A stretch of DNA of 64,000 bases from positions 1,922,001 to 1,986,000 of the forward strand of contig NZ_JAZIFX010000001.1 in the NCBI RefSeq assembly GCF_036634175.1, read 5' to 3'. Below the pieces are notes generated by a model, which saw only the letters and a list, made by a program, of their open reading frames with translations, did not search any database and was not told the origin of the DNA. Positions 8,793 through 20,591 of this stretch are shown here, one piece after another. Each line of letters begins with the position of its first letter. Positions within the stretch are counted from its first letter, which is position 1. A program made the position numbers and the translations under genes. This DNA is from Streptomyces sp. P9-A2. Its GTDB lineage: Bacteria > Actinomycetota > Actinomycetes > Streptomycetales > Streptomycetaceae.

Positions 8793-9440
8793 TCAGCCCG
8801 CGTCGGGCATCTCGCGGCTCGGGCCGCCGCCCGGGTGGTGGCCGTCCGGGCGGCGGCTGCCGGGGTCCCGGCCGTTCGGCTCATGGCCGCCCGGGTGATC
8901 GGGGTGGCCGGGATGGCCGGGATGGTCCGCGTCCGTGCGGGGCTGCGGGAGGACGGGCTGGAGCACGAGCATCCGCTCGACCAGTCGCAGGAACATCGCC
9001 ACGTCCCGTATCAGGTCGTCGGCGTCCCGGCCGCCGGCCGCGCCCCGGATGCCCGCTTCCGCGCGGGCGCGGCGCTGGGCGCCCGAGGCGAACAGGACGC
9101 TCCATTCGGTGAGTTCGGGAGCGATCTCGGGGAGCACTTCCCAGGCGCTCCGGATTCTGCTCCGGGCCCTGGGCGAGGTCTCGGGCCGCCCCCGTGCGGC
9201 GAGCACGGCGGCGGCGGTGCGCAGCGCGGCGAGGTGGGCCGTCGCGTAACGCTCGTTGGGGGTGTCGAGGACGGTGGCCTCGTCGAGTCCGGCACGGGCC
9301 TGGGCGAGCAGGTCGAGGGCGGCGGGCGGGGCGGTGGCGCGGCGCAGCACGGGGTGGACATCGTTTGCGGGGCCGGTCAGTGAGGGGGCAGGGCCGGTGG
9401 CGCGGCGCCGGCGGGCGGCGGCTGCGGACGAGTGGGCCAT
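8793..9440 (-). CDS. SAV_6107-family HEPN domain protein
   Basis: The protein has 215 residues and is mostly helical in its middle part. The family name comes from S. avermitilis SAV_6107. The sequence contains R64-YATA-H69, i.e. R-x4-H, the metal-independent RNase motif of active HEPN domains. The tail (about residues 170-215) is low complexity, rich in His, Pro, Gly and Asp. ATG 9440 is preceded by AGGAGG. It is divergent from a TetR regulator 182 bases away. It might be an RNase or toxin-like protein, but I see no partner nucleotidyltransferase. Confidence 0.75.
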   Translation of the reverse strand: MAHSSAAAARRRRATGPAPSLTGPANDVHPVLRRATAPPAALDLLAQARAGLDEATVLDTPNERYATAHLAALRTAAAVLAARGRPETSPRARSRIRSAWEVLPEIAPELTEWSVLFASGAQRRARAEAGIRGAAGGRDADDLIRDVAMFLRLVERMLVLQPVLPQPRTDADHPGHPGHPDHPGGHEPNGRDPGSRRPDGHHPGGGPSREMPDAG

Positions 9441-9622
9441 GACGAACCTCCTGTCGTCTTCGTGACGGCTTCTGTGGCCGTATGGGTCCATCGTGAGGTA
9501 TGCCACTGACAAACCGTTCCGACCTGGACTTTTACTTCGATCGGCCGTTCGGTGCCGGGCGGTCCGGCCAGGAGGTCGATCCTGTGGCGGGGCGGGCCGG
9601 CGGTGCTGTGAGAATCAGGAAC
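9441..9622. promoter_or_regulatory. Divergent promoter region HEPN / TetR
   Basis: This gap holds both ribosome sites and presumably both promoters. CTGACA near 9505 followed by an A/T-rich stretch (ACTTTTACTT) is a possible promoter for the TetR gene. A C/G-rich imperfect dyad near 9540-9575 (CGGCCGTTCGGTGCCGGGCG) could be its operator. Both are weak pattern calls. Confidence 0.3.
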
Positions 9623-10252
9623 ATGGAACGCAGCAGCACCACGTCGGGCGGTAGCACCCGCCGCGAGGCCACCCGGCGGAAGCTCTACGAGGCGGCCGTC
9701 ACGCTCATCGCCGAGCAGGGTTTCTCCGCCACCACCGTGGACGAGATCGCCGAGCGGGCGGGGGTCGCGAAGGGCACGGTCTACTACAACTTCGCGAGCA
9801 AGTCGGTCCTCTTCGAGGAGCTGCTGCGGCACGGGGTCGGGCTCCTCACCGCCTCTCTGCGGGAGGCGGCCGAGCGGACGGCCGGGGCGGGCGGCAGCAG
9901 GGTCGACGCCCTGGACGCGATGGTCCGCGCGGGGCTGGTCTTCATCGACCGCTACCCGGCCTTCACCCAGCTGTACGTGGCCGAACTGTGGCGCACCAAC
10001 CGGACCTGGCAGTCCACGCTGCTGGTGGTCCGGCAGCAGGCGGTGTCGGTGGTCGAGGACGTGCTGCGCGAGGGCGTGGGCAACGAGGAGTTCAGTGCGG
10101 AGATCGACGTTCCGCTGACGGCGGCGGCGCTGGTCGGCATGGTGCTGGTGGCCGCGCTGGACTGGCAGGCCTTCCAGCCGGAGCGCTCCCTGGACGACGT
10201 GCACTCGGCTCTGTCCCGGCTGCTGCAGGGACGTGTGAGCGGCCACCGCTGA
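9623..10252 (+). CDS. TetR/AcrR-family transcriptional regulator
   Basis: The protein has 209 residues. The N-terminal helix-turn-helix is clear: LYEAAVTLIAEQGFSATTVD then EIAERAGVAKGTVYYNFASK (residues about 20-60). The C-terminal ligand and dimer domain is TetR_C-like. ATG 9623 lies five bases after TCAGGA; an upstream ATG at 9500 would add 41 residues unlike the family. As TetR members usually repress neighbours, the divergent HEPN gene or the downstream FAD enzyme are candidate targets. The ligand is unknown. Confidence 0.9.
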   Translation: MERSSTTSGGSTRREATRRKLYEAAVTLIAEQGFSATTVDEIAERAGVAKGTVYYNFASKSVLFEELLRHGVGLLTASLREAAERTAGAGGSRVDALDAMVRAGLVFIDRYPAFTQLYVAELWRTNRTWQSTLLVVRQQAVSVVEDVLREGVGNEEFSAEIDVPLTAAALVGMVLVAALDWQAFQPERSLDDVHSALSRLLQGRVSGHR

Positions 10253-10745
10253 GGCGACGGACGACCGCATCCGCAGACCGCATCCGGCAACCGGCGGCCG
10301 GCGGCGGTCGTCGACCGGCCCGGGGCACGAGAAGTGCCGGTCCGACGGTGGCTGCGTCCCCCGCGAGCCACCGTCGGACCGGTGCCTTCCCTGCTCCCCC
10401 GTACGTCCCCTGTGGGACTCCCGTCGCGGTCGTCCCCGGGTTCCCCCGTGCCTCGCTTCCACCGACACCTGCACCGTCGGCGGAAGGAGCGGATCGCGGG
10501 CCCGGTCCGTTCCGGCGCCCCGTGTCGCCGGTTCCGGAGCCGTGCCCCTCTCCGTGGTCTCCACTCTCTCGTTTTCGCAGGCCGTGGCCCATCCGTGCGC
10601 GTACTCATCTCGGGGACCAGGTACGGATACTCACTCCTGCGCACCCGGCCCCACACGGCACGGCCGCCGGCAGGCCGGCCACCGGGACGTGGGGGGACGG
10701 TACTCGGGTCCGGAGATGCCCGTAGGGGCGGATAAAGTCCCTGAC
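10253..10745. other. 493-base intergenic region with one hairpin
   Basis: Holds the hairpin at 10337-10382. The rest is GC-rich sequence without a convincing gene or RNA. The promoter of the FAD enzyme must lie here, but no -10 stands out. Confidence 0.55.
10337..10382 (+). terminator. Hairpin after the TetR gene
   Basis: Arms 10337-10353 and 10366-10382 are perfectly complementary over 17 bases around a 12-base loop, 85 bases after the TetR stop. Confidence 0.65.
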
Positions 10746-12287
10746 ATGGCACGGATTGCGGTGATCGGCGCCGGGCTGGGCGCGATGGCGGCCGCCGCCC
10801 GGCTCGCCGTCGCGGGCCACCGGGTGACGGTGTACGAGCGGACGGACACGTACGGCGGCGCGCTGCGCCGGATGGAGCGGGAGGGCTTCTCCTTCGACAC
10901 CGGCCCCGGGCTGCTCCCGCTGCCTGCGGTCTACCGCGATCTGTTCCTGAAGACGGGCAGGGAGCCGCTGGAGGCCCGCGTCGAGCTGGTCCAGGTCGAC
11001 CCGTCGTCGCACCACGTGTTCGCGGACGGTACGTGCGTCCCGTTGCCGAACGCGTCCCGCGCGGGTGTCGTCCACGCCCTGGACGCGGCCCTCGGACCCG
11101 CCGCCGCCAAGCGCTGGGGCGACTTCCTGGTGCGGGCCCGCGAGGCCTGGGACAGGACCCGCAGGCCGCTCCTGGAGGAGCCGTTGTGGCCCGACTGGCA
11201 GGTGCTGGCCGGGCGCGAGCCCTACCCGGCCGTCCCCCACAGGAAGCTGCTGCGCGCGCGCACGGCGGGCACGCTCGCCGAGGTCGGCGCCTGGGAGCTG
11301 CGCGATCCCCGGCTGGTCTCCCTGCTGGAGGGTTACGCGCTCGAGCACGGCCTGGACCCCCGGTCCACTCCGGCGAGCGCGGCGGTGCTGCCGTACATGG
11401 AGCACGCCTTCGGCACCTGGTACGTCCGTGGCGGCATGCGGGAGCTGGCCCGCGCGGTGTACGAGCGGTGCCTGGCCCGCGGGGTGGAGTTCCGTTTCGG
11501 TGCCGAGGTCACCGGGGTACTGGAGAAGGACGGCCGGGTGGCGGGCGTGGAGTTCACCGAGAGCGCCTCCCCCGGCTCCGACTCCGACTCCGGGAGCGGT
11601 GGCGGGGCGGTGGCCGAGGCGGATCATGTGATCGCCGGGGTGACGCCCGGCGTGCTGGACCGGCTGACCCGGGGGGCGCGGGTGCGGGGCGAGGGCGAGG
11701 TTCCCGGCCGCTTCGGCACAGCGAGCCGTCTGACGGTGCTGCTGGCACTGCGCGGCGGACGTCCCGGGGGGACACCGCACCGGACGGTCGTGCACACCCG
11801 GGACCGGGAGGCCGAGCTGGAGTCCCTGTTCGGCTCCCCCGCGGGCCTGCCCGCACACCCCACGGTCACGGTCCTGCGCCCCGACGACCCGGCCCTGGTC
11901 CCCGACACGGACCACGAGGCGGTCACCCTCACCTCGGCGGTGCCCGCGGGCTCCTCGGGGCCGGGCCTGGACGAACACGCGCGGAACATGATCATCGCCG
12001 CCGAGCGGGCCGTACCCGGCCTGCGCGACCGTCTCCTGCGCAGCGAGGTCCGCACCCCGGACGACATCACGGAGGCCACGGGCGCGGAGGGCGGAGCGGT
12101 GCCCGTCCCGGCGCTCGCCGCGGCGGGCGGGCGCCTGCTGCACCCGTCCAACAGCACCGGCATACCGGGGCTGTTGACGGTGGGCGGCTGGTCGCATCCC
12201 GGCGGGGGCCTCCCGCACGCCGGGATGTCGGGCGCGCTGGTCGCGGGCCTGATCGTCGAGGGACCGGAGTTCCGAGGATCCCAGTGA
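10746..12287 (+). CDS. FAD-dependent oxidoreductase, phytoene desaturase-like
   Basis: The protein has 513 residues. The N-terminal Rossmann motif is GAGLGAMAAAARLAVAGHRV, followed by the FAD-binding YERTDTYGG. The body (GFSFDTGPGLLPLP, LEGYALEHGLDP, FGTWYVRGGMRELA) matches the CrtI/CrtN family. The C-terminal GIPGLLTVGGWSHPGGGLPH is the family's second FAD region. The start is ATG 10746 without a strong ribosome site. There is no phytoene synthase or other carotenoid gene nearby, so the substrate may not be a carotenoid. Family assignment is firm, reaction unknown. Confidence 0.85.
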   Translation: MARIAVIGAGLGAMAAAARLAVAGHRVTVYERTDTYGGALRRMEREGFSFDTGPGLLPLPAVYRDLFLKTGREPLEARVELVQVDPSSHHVFADGTCVPLPNASRAGVVHALDAALGPAAAKRWGDFLVRAREAWDRTRRPLLEEPLWPDWQVLAGREPYPAVPHRKLLRARTAGTLAEVGAWELRDPRLVSLLEGYALEHGLDPRSTPASAAVLPYMEHAFGTWYVRGGMRELARAVYERCLARGVEFRFGAEVTGVLEKDGRVAGVEFTESASPGSDSDSGSGGGAVAEADHVIAGVTPGVLDRLTRGARVRGEGEVPGRFGTASRLTVLLALRGGRPGGTPHRTVVHTRDREAELESLFGSPAGLPAHPTVTVLRPDDPALVPDTDHEAVTLTSAVPAGSSGPGLDEHARNMIIAAERAVPGLRDRLLRSEVRTPDDITEATGAEGGAVPVPALAAAGGRLLHPSNSTGIPGLLTVGGWSHPGGGLPHAGMSGALVAGLIVEGPEFRGSQ

Positions 12288-12369
12288 GCGGCGGCGGCCC
12301 GGGGCGGATCACCGGCCGGGGCGGACCACCGGCCGGGACCGACGGTCGCGGCGGACCGGGCCGGCCGGG

Positions 12370-13332
12370 TCAGTAACGGTACTGCTGCTCGTCGTACCCG
12401 TTCCCGTTGCCCGGGGTCTGGCCCTGTTGACCGTTGTCCTGGTACGGCTGCTCCTGCGGGAGTTCGCCGCCGTACAGGTCGTCGGTGTTGCGCTGCTGCG
12501 GGACCCACAGGCCGCCCGCCGGGGTCTCGCCGCCGTAGCCGCCGTACTGGTCCTGGCCGTAGCCCTGCTGGCCGTACTGCTGCTGCGGGTCGGTGTATCC
12601 GGTGTCGTACGAGGTCCCGTCGTAGGTCGGGTTGCCGATGTACGGGTCGGAGTAGGCCGCGTACTGCTGTTGCTGACCCGTGTCGTAGGACTGCTGCTGG
12701 CCGTAACCGGAGTAGTCGTAGGCGTAGTTCTGGCCGGTGTCATAGCCCTGGTCGGCGCTCTGGGCGGTGGCCGCGTACTGGTCCTGGGCGGGGGTGCCGT
12801 ACCCGTTGTCGCCGTAGACGCCGTACGAGCCGGTGTCGTCGGGCATGGGCTGCGGCTCGTAGACGGCGGTGGTCTCGGCGGCCGTCTGCTGCTCGCCGCG
12901 CACGGGCGTGAACACGTCGTCGCGGTCGTAGTCGTCGGCTCCGTAGGAGTTTCGGTCGTGGCGCCGCTCGGCGCCCTCGTCGCCGTACCCGTCGCCGGTG
13001 GCCTCCAGGTCGGAGACCTCCAGGGCCGGCTCCTCCCGCACGCGGTCATCACGGCCGCCCTTGACGGCGGACAGCAGCGGGGCGTTGACCGCCCAGCCGG
13101 CCGCGAAGCCGCGGCGGAACGACAGCGTGACGTAGGTCTGGCCGATCGCGAAGGCGATGGCGCCCAGGCCGATCACGACGACGGACGGGATCAGTACACC
13201 GAGCACGACGCCCAGAAAGCCCCCGAAGGCGAGCAGTCGCCAGCGCAGCCGTGCCTTGTACTGCAGCAATACCTCGCCGAGCAGCCACAACGCGACCACA
13301 CCGAACGCGATGTAGAGGACCGTCCAGCCCAT
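12370..13332 (-). CDS. Membrane protein with prion-like Q/Y/G-rich tail
   Basis: The protein has 320 residues. Two or three membrane helices occupy residues 1-75. A charged linker follows (about 85-140), then a 180-residue tail dominated by Tyr, Gln, Gly, Asp and Ser (repeats such as YGQQQSYDTGQQQQY and QQQYGQQGYGQDQYGGYGG). The composition is that of prion-like, phase-separating domains. The next upstream gene of the same strand starts only after metF (13389), 56 bases away. A low-complexity membrane protein at this place is, from memory, conserved in Streptomyces. Function unknown. Confidence 0.85.
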   Translation of the reverse strand: MGWTVLYIAFGVVALWLLGEVLLQYKARLRWRLLAFGGFLGVVLGVLIPSVVVIGLGAIAFAIGQTYVTLSFRRGFAAGWAVNAPLLSAVKGGRDDRVREEPALEVSDLEATGDGYGDEGAERRHDRNSYGADDYDRDDVFTPVRGEQQTAAETTAVYEPQPMPDDTGSYGVYGDNGYGTPAQDQYAATAQSADQGYDTGQNYAYDYSGYGQQQSYDTGQQQQYAAYSDPYIGNPTYDGTSYDTGYTDPQQQYGQQGYGQDQYGGYGGETPAGGLWVPQQRNTDDLYGGELPQEQPYQDNGQQGQTPGNGNGYDEQQYRY

Positions 13333-13388
13333 GTACGCCCCTCTCCCAGTGGCCGCTACGCAGTGTGTCGTACACCGGTGCGACCGGT

Positions 13389-14321
<933 letters not shown>

Positions 14322-14503
14322 TTAGCCAGGGGGCGCCGGTCCCCCAACCGGATGCGGGGGATTTGCCGGAATTGCCGACTTGTTGTCCACCCTTTGGACA
14401 CGCGGTGCCGAACGGGGACGGCGGGCACAGTGGCGGCGGGCGCAGTGACGGGCGGCGGAAGCGGTGCCGGCGGCGGGTGAGAGGGAGGGGCGCCGGTGGC
14501 GCG

Positions 14504-15184
14504 TCAGGGGTGGACGGCCGGCGCCGCCTGCCGCAGCCGCCTCGCGAACTCGGCCGCCGCCGCGCCCGGGTCGTCCGCCTCGGTGACGGCCCGTACGACG
14601 ACGATCCGGCGGGCGCCGGCCTCCAGGACCTCGTCGAGGTTGCCGAGGTCGATACCGCCGATGGCGAACCAGGGGCGGTCGGTGCCGAGTCCGGCCGCGT
14701 ACCGGACCAGGCCGAGGCCGGGGGCGTGGCGGCCGGGCTTGGTGGGGGTGGGCCAGCAGGGGCCGGTGCAGAAGTAGTCGACACCGTCCTGCACGGCGGC
14801 CGCGGCGGCCTCGGACTCGGCGTGCGTGGAGCGGCCGATCAGGGTGTCCTCGCCGAGGAGGGACCGGGCCGCGGGGACGGGGAGGTCGCCCTGTCCGAGG
14901 TGCAGTACGTCGGCGCCGGCGGCGTGGGCGACGTCCGCGCGGTCGTTCACCGCGAGCAGCTTGCCGTGCCGGGCGCAGGCGTCCGCGAGGACCTCCAGGT
15001 GCTCCAGTTCCTCGGCGGCCTCCATGCCCTTGTCCCTGAGCTGGACGATGTCGACGCCGCCGGCCAGCACCGCGTCCAGGAACTCCGCGAGGTCGCCCTG
15101 CCTCTTGCGGGCGTCGGTGCACAGGTAGACCAGGGAGTTTGCGAGGCGGGCGCGCGGGGCGGTGCCTGCGGCGGTGTCGGGCAT
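14504..15184 (-). CDS. thiE: Thiamine-phosphate synthase
   Basis: Joins HMP-pyrophosphate and the thiazole phosphate to thiamin monophosphate. It has 226 residues. Motifs: [31 protein letters not shown] with the phosphate-binding Asp, [12 protein letters not shown], and [12 protein letters not shown], the family GP-x-F/W-x-T-x-TK loop; [11 protein letters not shown] closes the TIM barrel. ATG 15184 is chosen because homology starts there (GGGGA upstream). It is not preceded by a TPP element and lies 2.6 kb from thiOSG on the other strand. Confidence 0.95.
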   Translation of the reverse strand: MPDTAAGTAPRARLANSLVYLCTDARKRQGDLAEFLDAVLAGGVDIVQLRDKGMEAAEELEHLEVLADACARHGKLLAVNDRADVAHAAGADVLHLGQGDLPVPAARSLLGEDTLIGRSTHAESEAAAAAVQDGVDYFCTGPCWPTPTKPGRHAPGLGLVRYAAGLGTDRPWFAIGGIDLGNLDEVLEAGARRIVVVRAVTEADDPGAAAAEFARRLRQAAPAVHP

Positions 15185-15537
15185 GCGGGAATCCCCCTGT
15201 GTGTCGATGGCGGCCGGGCCCGGCCGGCGCGGGGCCGGGTCCCGGTGGGGCGTCGGCGTATGCTTCACGGCCCACCGGGACCGGCGGAGCGCACGCCGCA
15301 ACGGACCCTATGCCGCTACCCCGGCGACCGGGAGAGCGGCCGTGAGCGGGGCCGGGCGTCCGCCCGGCCCGCGGGGTTCTCCCGGCACCCCGTGGCAGCG
15401 GCGCCGGGTGCCGGTTTCACGGCCGGGTACCCGCGCACGAGTGCGAGGGCGGGCCCGGTCGCGTGCCCGCAACCGGGTGCGGGCACGCGAGGAAGTGCGG
15501 ACCGGGCCGGCGCGGGTCCCGGTGTTCCGCCCCGGGG
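15185..15537. other. 353-base gap between thiE and the Rv2175c-like gene
   Basis: Very GC-rich. It contains the hairpin 15461-15488. No CTGAGA core of a TPP element is present on the minus strand, so thiE seems not to have its own riboswitch. Confidence 0.6.
15461..15488 (-). terminator. Hairpin after the Rv2175c-like gene
   Basis: Arms 15461-15471 and 15478-15488 pair perfectly over 11 bases with a 6-base loop, about 50 bases past the stop of the minus-strand gene at 15538. Confidence 0.55.
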
Positions 15538-15903
15538 TCAGACGGCGAGCGCCTGGGCGCGGCGCTTCACCTCCGTACCGCGGTTCTCGCTCAGTGCCTG
15601 CGCGGGCGTGCCCGGCAGGCTCTCGTCGGAGGTGAAGAGCCATTCCAGCATCTCTTCGTCCGTGAATCCGTCGTCCCGCAGGAGCGTCAGGGTCCCGGAG
15701 AGGCCCTTGACGATCTTGTCCTCGTCGATGAAGGCGGCGGGGACGTGCAGTGCGCGGTTCTCACCTCGGCGTACGGCGATGAGCTGGCCGTCCTTGACCA
15801 TCTGCCGGACGCGCGTCACCTCGACACCGAACATCTCGGCGATGTCGGGAAGGGTGAGCCAGGCGGGGACGAGAACATCGGTCTTTGCGTCAATCTCGGT
15901 CAC
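15538..15903 (-). CDS. Rv2175c-family DNA-binding protein
   Basis: The protein has 121 residues. A winged helix-turn-helix of excisionase/MerR type is visible: WLTLPDIAEMFGVEVTRVRQ, then MVKDGQLIAVRRGENRALHV. GTG 15903 starts it with TEIDAKTDVLVP. In M. tuberculosis the homologue Rv2175c is phosphorylated by the neighbouring Ser/Thr kinase PknL on a threonine close to the N-terminus (Thr9), which inhibits DNA binding. Here Thr8 is in a similar place and a kinase gene follows 4.7 kb away, so the same control is plausible but unproven. Confidence 0.9.
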   Translation of the reverse strand: MTEIDAKTDVLVPAWLTLPDIAEMFGVEVTRVRQMVKDGQLIAVRRGENRALHVPAAFIDEDKIVKGLSGTLTLLRDDGFTDEEMLEWLFTSDESLPGTPAQALSENRGTEVKRRAQALAV

Positions 15904-15986
15904 GGGACAAGCCTGCCATCTGGCACCGACAGCCGGAAGTCGGACCCCTCCACCCGGGCGGACGTTCAACCCGGACGCCCGGATAC

Positions 15987-17228
15987 TCACACCTTTGCCG
16001 ACTTCAGGGGTCGCGCCGGGTCGGCCAGCAGCGTCTCGTCCATCACCGTGCCCGCCTCGATCAGCCGGCGCCCCTGGGCCAGGTCGCGGGGGCGGCCCAC
16101 CGCCAGCAGCGCGACCAGCCGGGACGCACGGAGCCAGCAGACCGTCCACGCCGGGCCGTCGGCCTCCCCCCGCCACACCGTCCGGTCGGCGTCCGCGTGG
16201 TGCCCGGCGTACTGGACGAAGCGTCCGAACTGCTCGGACCAGAAGTACGGCACCGGGTCGTACACCGCCGGGGACGCACCGGTGGCCGCCCCGATGATGT
16301 TCGCCGCGACCGTGCGCGGGCCCTGGAGGGCATTGTCCCAGTGGTGCACCAGCAGGCGTTCGCCGTACCGCTTCGAGGGGAAGGACGCGCAGTCGCCCAC
16401 CGCGTACACGTCCGGCACGGAGGTCGTCAGACGGGCGTCGGTGACCACCTCGCCGTGCTCGCCGAGTTCGATCCCCGAGCCGGCCAGCCAGGCGGTGGCG
16501 GGGCGGGCACCGATACCGACGACGACGGCGCCCGCGGGCAGTCGCGAGCCGTCGTCGAGCACCACCGCGCCGGGCTCGACGCGCTCCACGCGCGCGTGCG
16601 TCCGCAGCACCACTCCCGCGTCGTCGTACCAGGCGGTCATCGGGGCGGCCACCTCGGCGGGCAGCGCCTCGGCCAGGGGCCGGTCGGCGGCCTCCACGAC
16701 GGTGACCGCGCAGCCCGCCTCGCGCGCGGCCGTGGCGAACTCCGCGCCGATCCAGCCGGCACCGACGACCACGACGTCCTGCCGGCGCGCGAGCACCGGC
16801 CGCAGCCGTTCGACGTCGTCCAGGGTGCGCAGCAGATGGACGCCCGGGACCCCTTCCGCGCCCGGCAGCCGGACCGGTTCGGCGCCGGTCGCGACGACCA
16901 GGACGTCGTAGGGGACCGGCCCGGCCTCCGTGTCCAGCTCGTGGTCGGCGGGGCGCAGCCCGAACACCTGGCAGCCGAGCCGCAGTTCGATGCCGAGCGT
17001 CTCGAAGTCGACGTCGAAGGCGGAGTTCTCCGCCGTGCCCAGCAGCACCGCCTTGGACAGGGGCGGCCGGTCGTACGGCTGGTGGGGTTCGGCGCCGATC
17101 AGTGTCACGGTGCCGGTGAAACCCTGCTCCCGGAGGGCGACGGCTGTCTGTACGCCGGCCATTCCGGCCCCCGTCACCACCACGCGCCGCGGCCCGGACG
17201 GTCCCCGTTCCTGCGTCTGCTCGCTCAC
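15987..17228 (-). CDS. NAD(P)/FAD-dependent oxidoreductase (ferredoxin/rubredoxin reductase type)
   Basis: The protein has 413 residues. FAD Rossmann VVVTGAGMAGVQTAVALREQ, then YDRPPLSK typical of ferredoxin reductases. The NAD Rossmann is VVVGAGWIGAEFATAAREAG and the second FAD motif TSVPDVYAVGDCASFPSKRY. It starts with GTG at 17228. No ferredoxin or oxygenase gene is adjacent; it lies between a small protein (40 bases upstream) and the Rv2175c-like gene. It probably passes electrons from NAD(P)H to an unlinked redox protein. Confidence 0.88.
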   Translation of the reverse strand: MSEQTQERGPSGPRRVVVTGAGMAGVQTAVALREQGFTGTVTLIGAEPHQPYDRPPLSKAVLLGTAENSAFDVDFETLGIELRLGCQVFGLRPADHELDTEAGPVPYDVLVVATGAEPVRLPGAEGVPGVHLLRTLDDVERLRPVLARRQDVVVVGAGWIGAEFATAAREAGCAVTVVEAADRPLAEALPAEVAAPMTAWYDDAGVVLRTHARVERVEPGAVVLDDGSRLPAGAVVVGIGARPATAWLAGSGIELGEHGEVVTDARLTTSVPDVYAVGDCASFPSKRYGERLLVHHWDNALQGPRTVAANIIGAATGASPAVYDPVPYFWSEQFGRFVQYAGHHADADRTVWRGEADGPAWTVCWLRASRLVALLAVGRPRDLAQGRRLIEAGTVMDETLLADPARPLKSAKV

Positions 17229-17267
17229 CTGATCACCATAGACACCCGCCCCGTGACCGGACAGGTC

Positions 17268-17612
17268 CTAGAGGGCCGTGAGCTGCTCCACCACGCTGGT
17301 GCCGCTGCCCGGCTGCGACTCCCACTCCCAGGTCTCCTCCAGCCGCACCCGCCCGTCGGGCAGTTCCACGACCGTCGACTCGCAGTGGCCCGAGGAGGTG
17401 GTGCCGTCGTGCTTGAGCTGCACGTACCGGAAGTCCAGCCGGTCCCCCTCCCGGGTGCCCACCAGGTGTCCGCGCACGACGTCACCGCCCGCGTACTCGG
17501 CCCAGATCCGGCCGTCCCGCTCGTGGTAGACGAACCGGGTGCGGGTGCCGACCTGCCCCGGTGCCTGGTCGGCGACCGGGGAGAGAACCAGGCCGTCGAG
17601 CGAACCGGCCAT
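17268..17612 (-). CDS. Small conserved protein of unknown function
   Basis: The protein has 114 residues and no membrane segment. The sequence is beta-rich (TRTRFVYHERDGRIWAEYAG, DFRYVQLKHDGTTSSGHCES, VRLEETWEWES), like a small lipocalin or jelly-roll protein. Such proteins in databases are sometimes labelled N-acetylglutamate synthase, which the sequence does not support. ATG 17612 has AGGGAG upstream. Its promoter is divergent from the TPP-regulated thi operon, and it may be cotranscribed with the oxidoreductase 40 bases downstream. Confidence 0.75.
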   Translation of the reverse strand: MAGSLDGLVLSPVADQAPGQVGTRTRFVYHERDGRIWAEYAGGDVVRGHLVGTREGDRLDFRYVQLKHDGTTSSGHCESTVVELPDGRVRLEETWEWESQPGSGTSVVEQLTAL

Positions 17613-17676
17613 GTGAGGGCTCCCTGTGAGTTCGTTGTTCCGGCATTGTTCCGGGGCTAGGCTGGCCACCGTAAAG

Positions 17677-17770
17677 CACTCGCGGGAGCCCGGACGCACC
17701 GGGCTGAGAGGGAGGCTGGCGGCCTCCGACCGTATGAACCTGATCCGGGTCATGCCGGCGAAGGGAGGGG
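17677..17770 (+). promoter_or_regulatory. TPP riboswitch (THI element)
   Basis: All conserved blocks are present in order: ACTCGCGGGAGCC at the 5' side, GGGCTGAGAGGGAGGC, then CCGACCGTATGAACCTGATC and CGGGTCATGCCGGCGAAGGG. The conserved CUGAGA and GAACCUGAUC cores are exact. The purine-rich end (AGGGAGG, 17762-17768) serves as ribosome site for thiO 12 bases further. Thiamin pyrophosphate binding would therefore most likely hide the ribosome site and stop translation of thiOSG (inferred mode). Confidence 0.95.
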
Positions 17771-17780
17771 CTGGACGCCC

Positions 17781-20031
<2,251 letters not shown>

Positions 20032-20591
20032 GGGGACCGTCGTCACCGGGTTGCTCCCACCCGTGCACCGCCCGTCTCCGGCCGGGCGGGAGGCGGGAGC
20101 TTCCCGTGGGGCGCACCGCCATCGCGGCTGCCGTGCCATGGCCCGGACCACCTCCCACCTCATCCCGTCCCACCTCATCCCGTCCCACCACGCCCCTGAA
20201 CCGGAACCCGGGCCCGCGTCGGGACGCGTTCCAGGCCGAATCCGAATTCGCTTCGGGACGCGTTCCGGAGCCGGGACGCACTCGCGCCGGAGCCTGACCC
20301 CCATACCGGGCCGGGCCCGCGTCGGAACGCGTCGCCGCGCCGGAACCGGACCCGCCACGGAGCACGGAGCGCGGCCCCGGTCCGCACCCGCACCCGCACC
20401 CGCACCCGCACCCGCACCCGCACCCGCACCCGCACCCGCACGAGGGTACGGAAGGCTGGGACGCGTTCCGGAGCCGGAACCGCACCCGCCCCGGCCTGTG
20501 TGCGTGGGTTGCGTCACAGGTCGGCTGCAGTCGCGGACCGATCCGCGACGAAGCGGTCGGAGGTGTCGGCGGCTGCTCGTAGACTCCCTGC
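20032..20591. other. 560-base repeat-rich gap before the PASTA kinase
   Basis: Holds a 15-base direct repeat (about 20152-20187), several copies of the phrase GGGACGCGTTCC (near 20225, 20255 and 20458) and the CGCACC tandem array listed below. No convincing gene; long open frames here are produced by the repeats. The kinase promoter presumably lies after 20500. Confidence 0.65.
20384..20441. repeat. CGCACC hexamer tandem array, about 9.5 copies
   Basis: Uninterrupted perfect tandem copies of a 6-base unit over 58 bases, 150 bases upstream of the kinase start. Perfect identity suggests recent expansion, so copy number may differ between strains. Confidence 0.9.

Noticed and set aside
8793..10252. 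Classical HEPN/MNT toxin-antitoxin module
   Set aside because: The divergent neighbour is a TetR regulator, not a minimal nucleotidyltransferase; spacing and orientation differ from known modules.
10746..12287. Carotenoid biosynthesis cluster
   Set aside because: Only a CrtI-like oxidoreductase; no crtE, crtB or crtY genes within the window.
20384..20441. Short CRISPR or tRNA-like structure
   Set aside because: Pure hexamer tandem repeat; no spacers, no cloverleaf.
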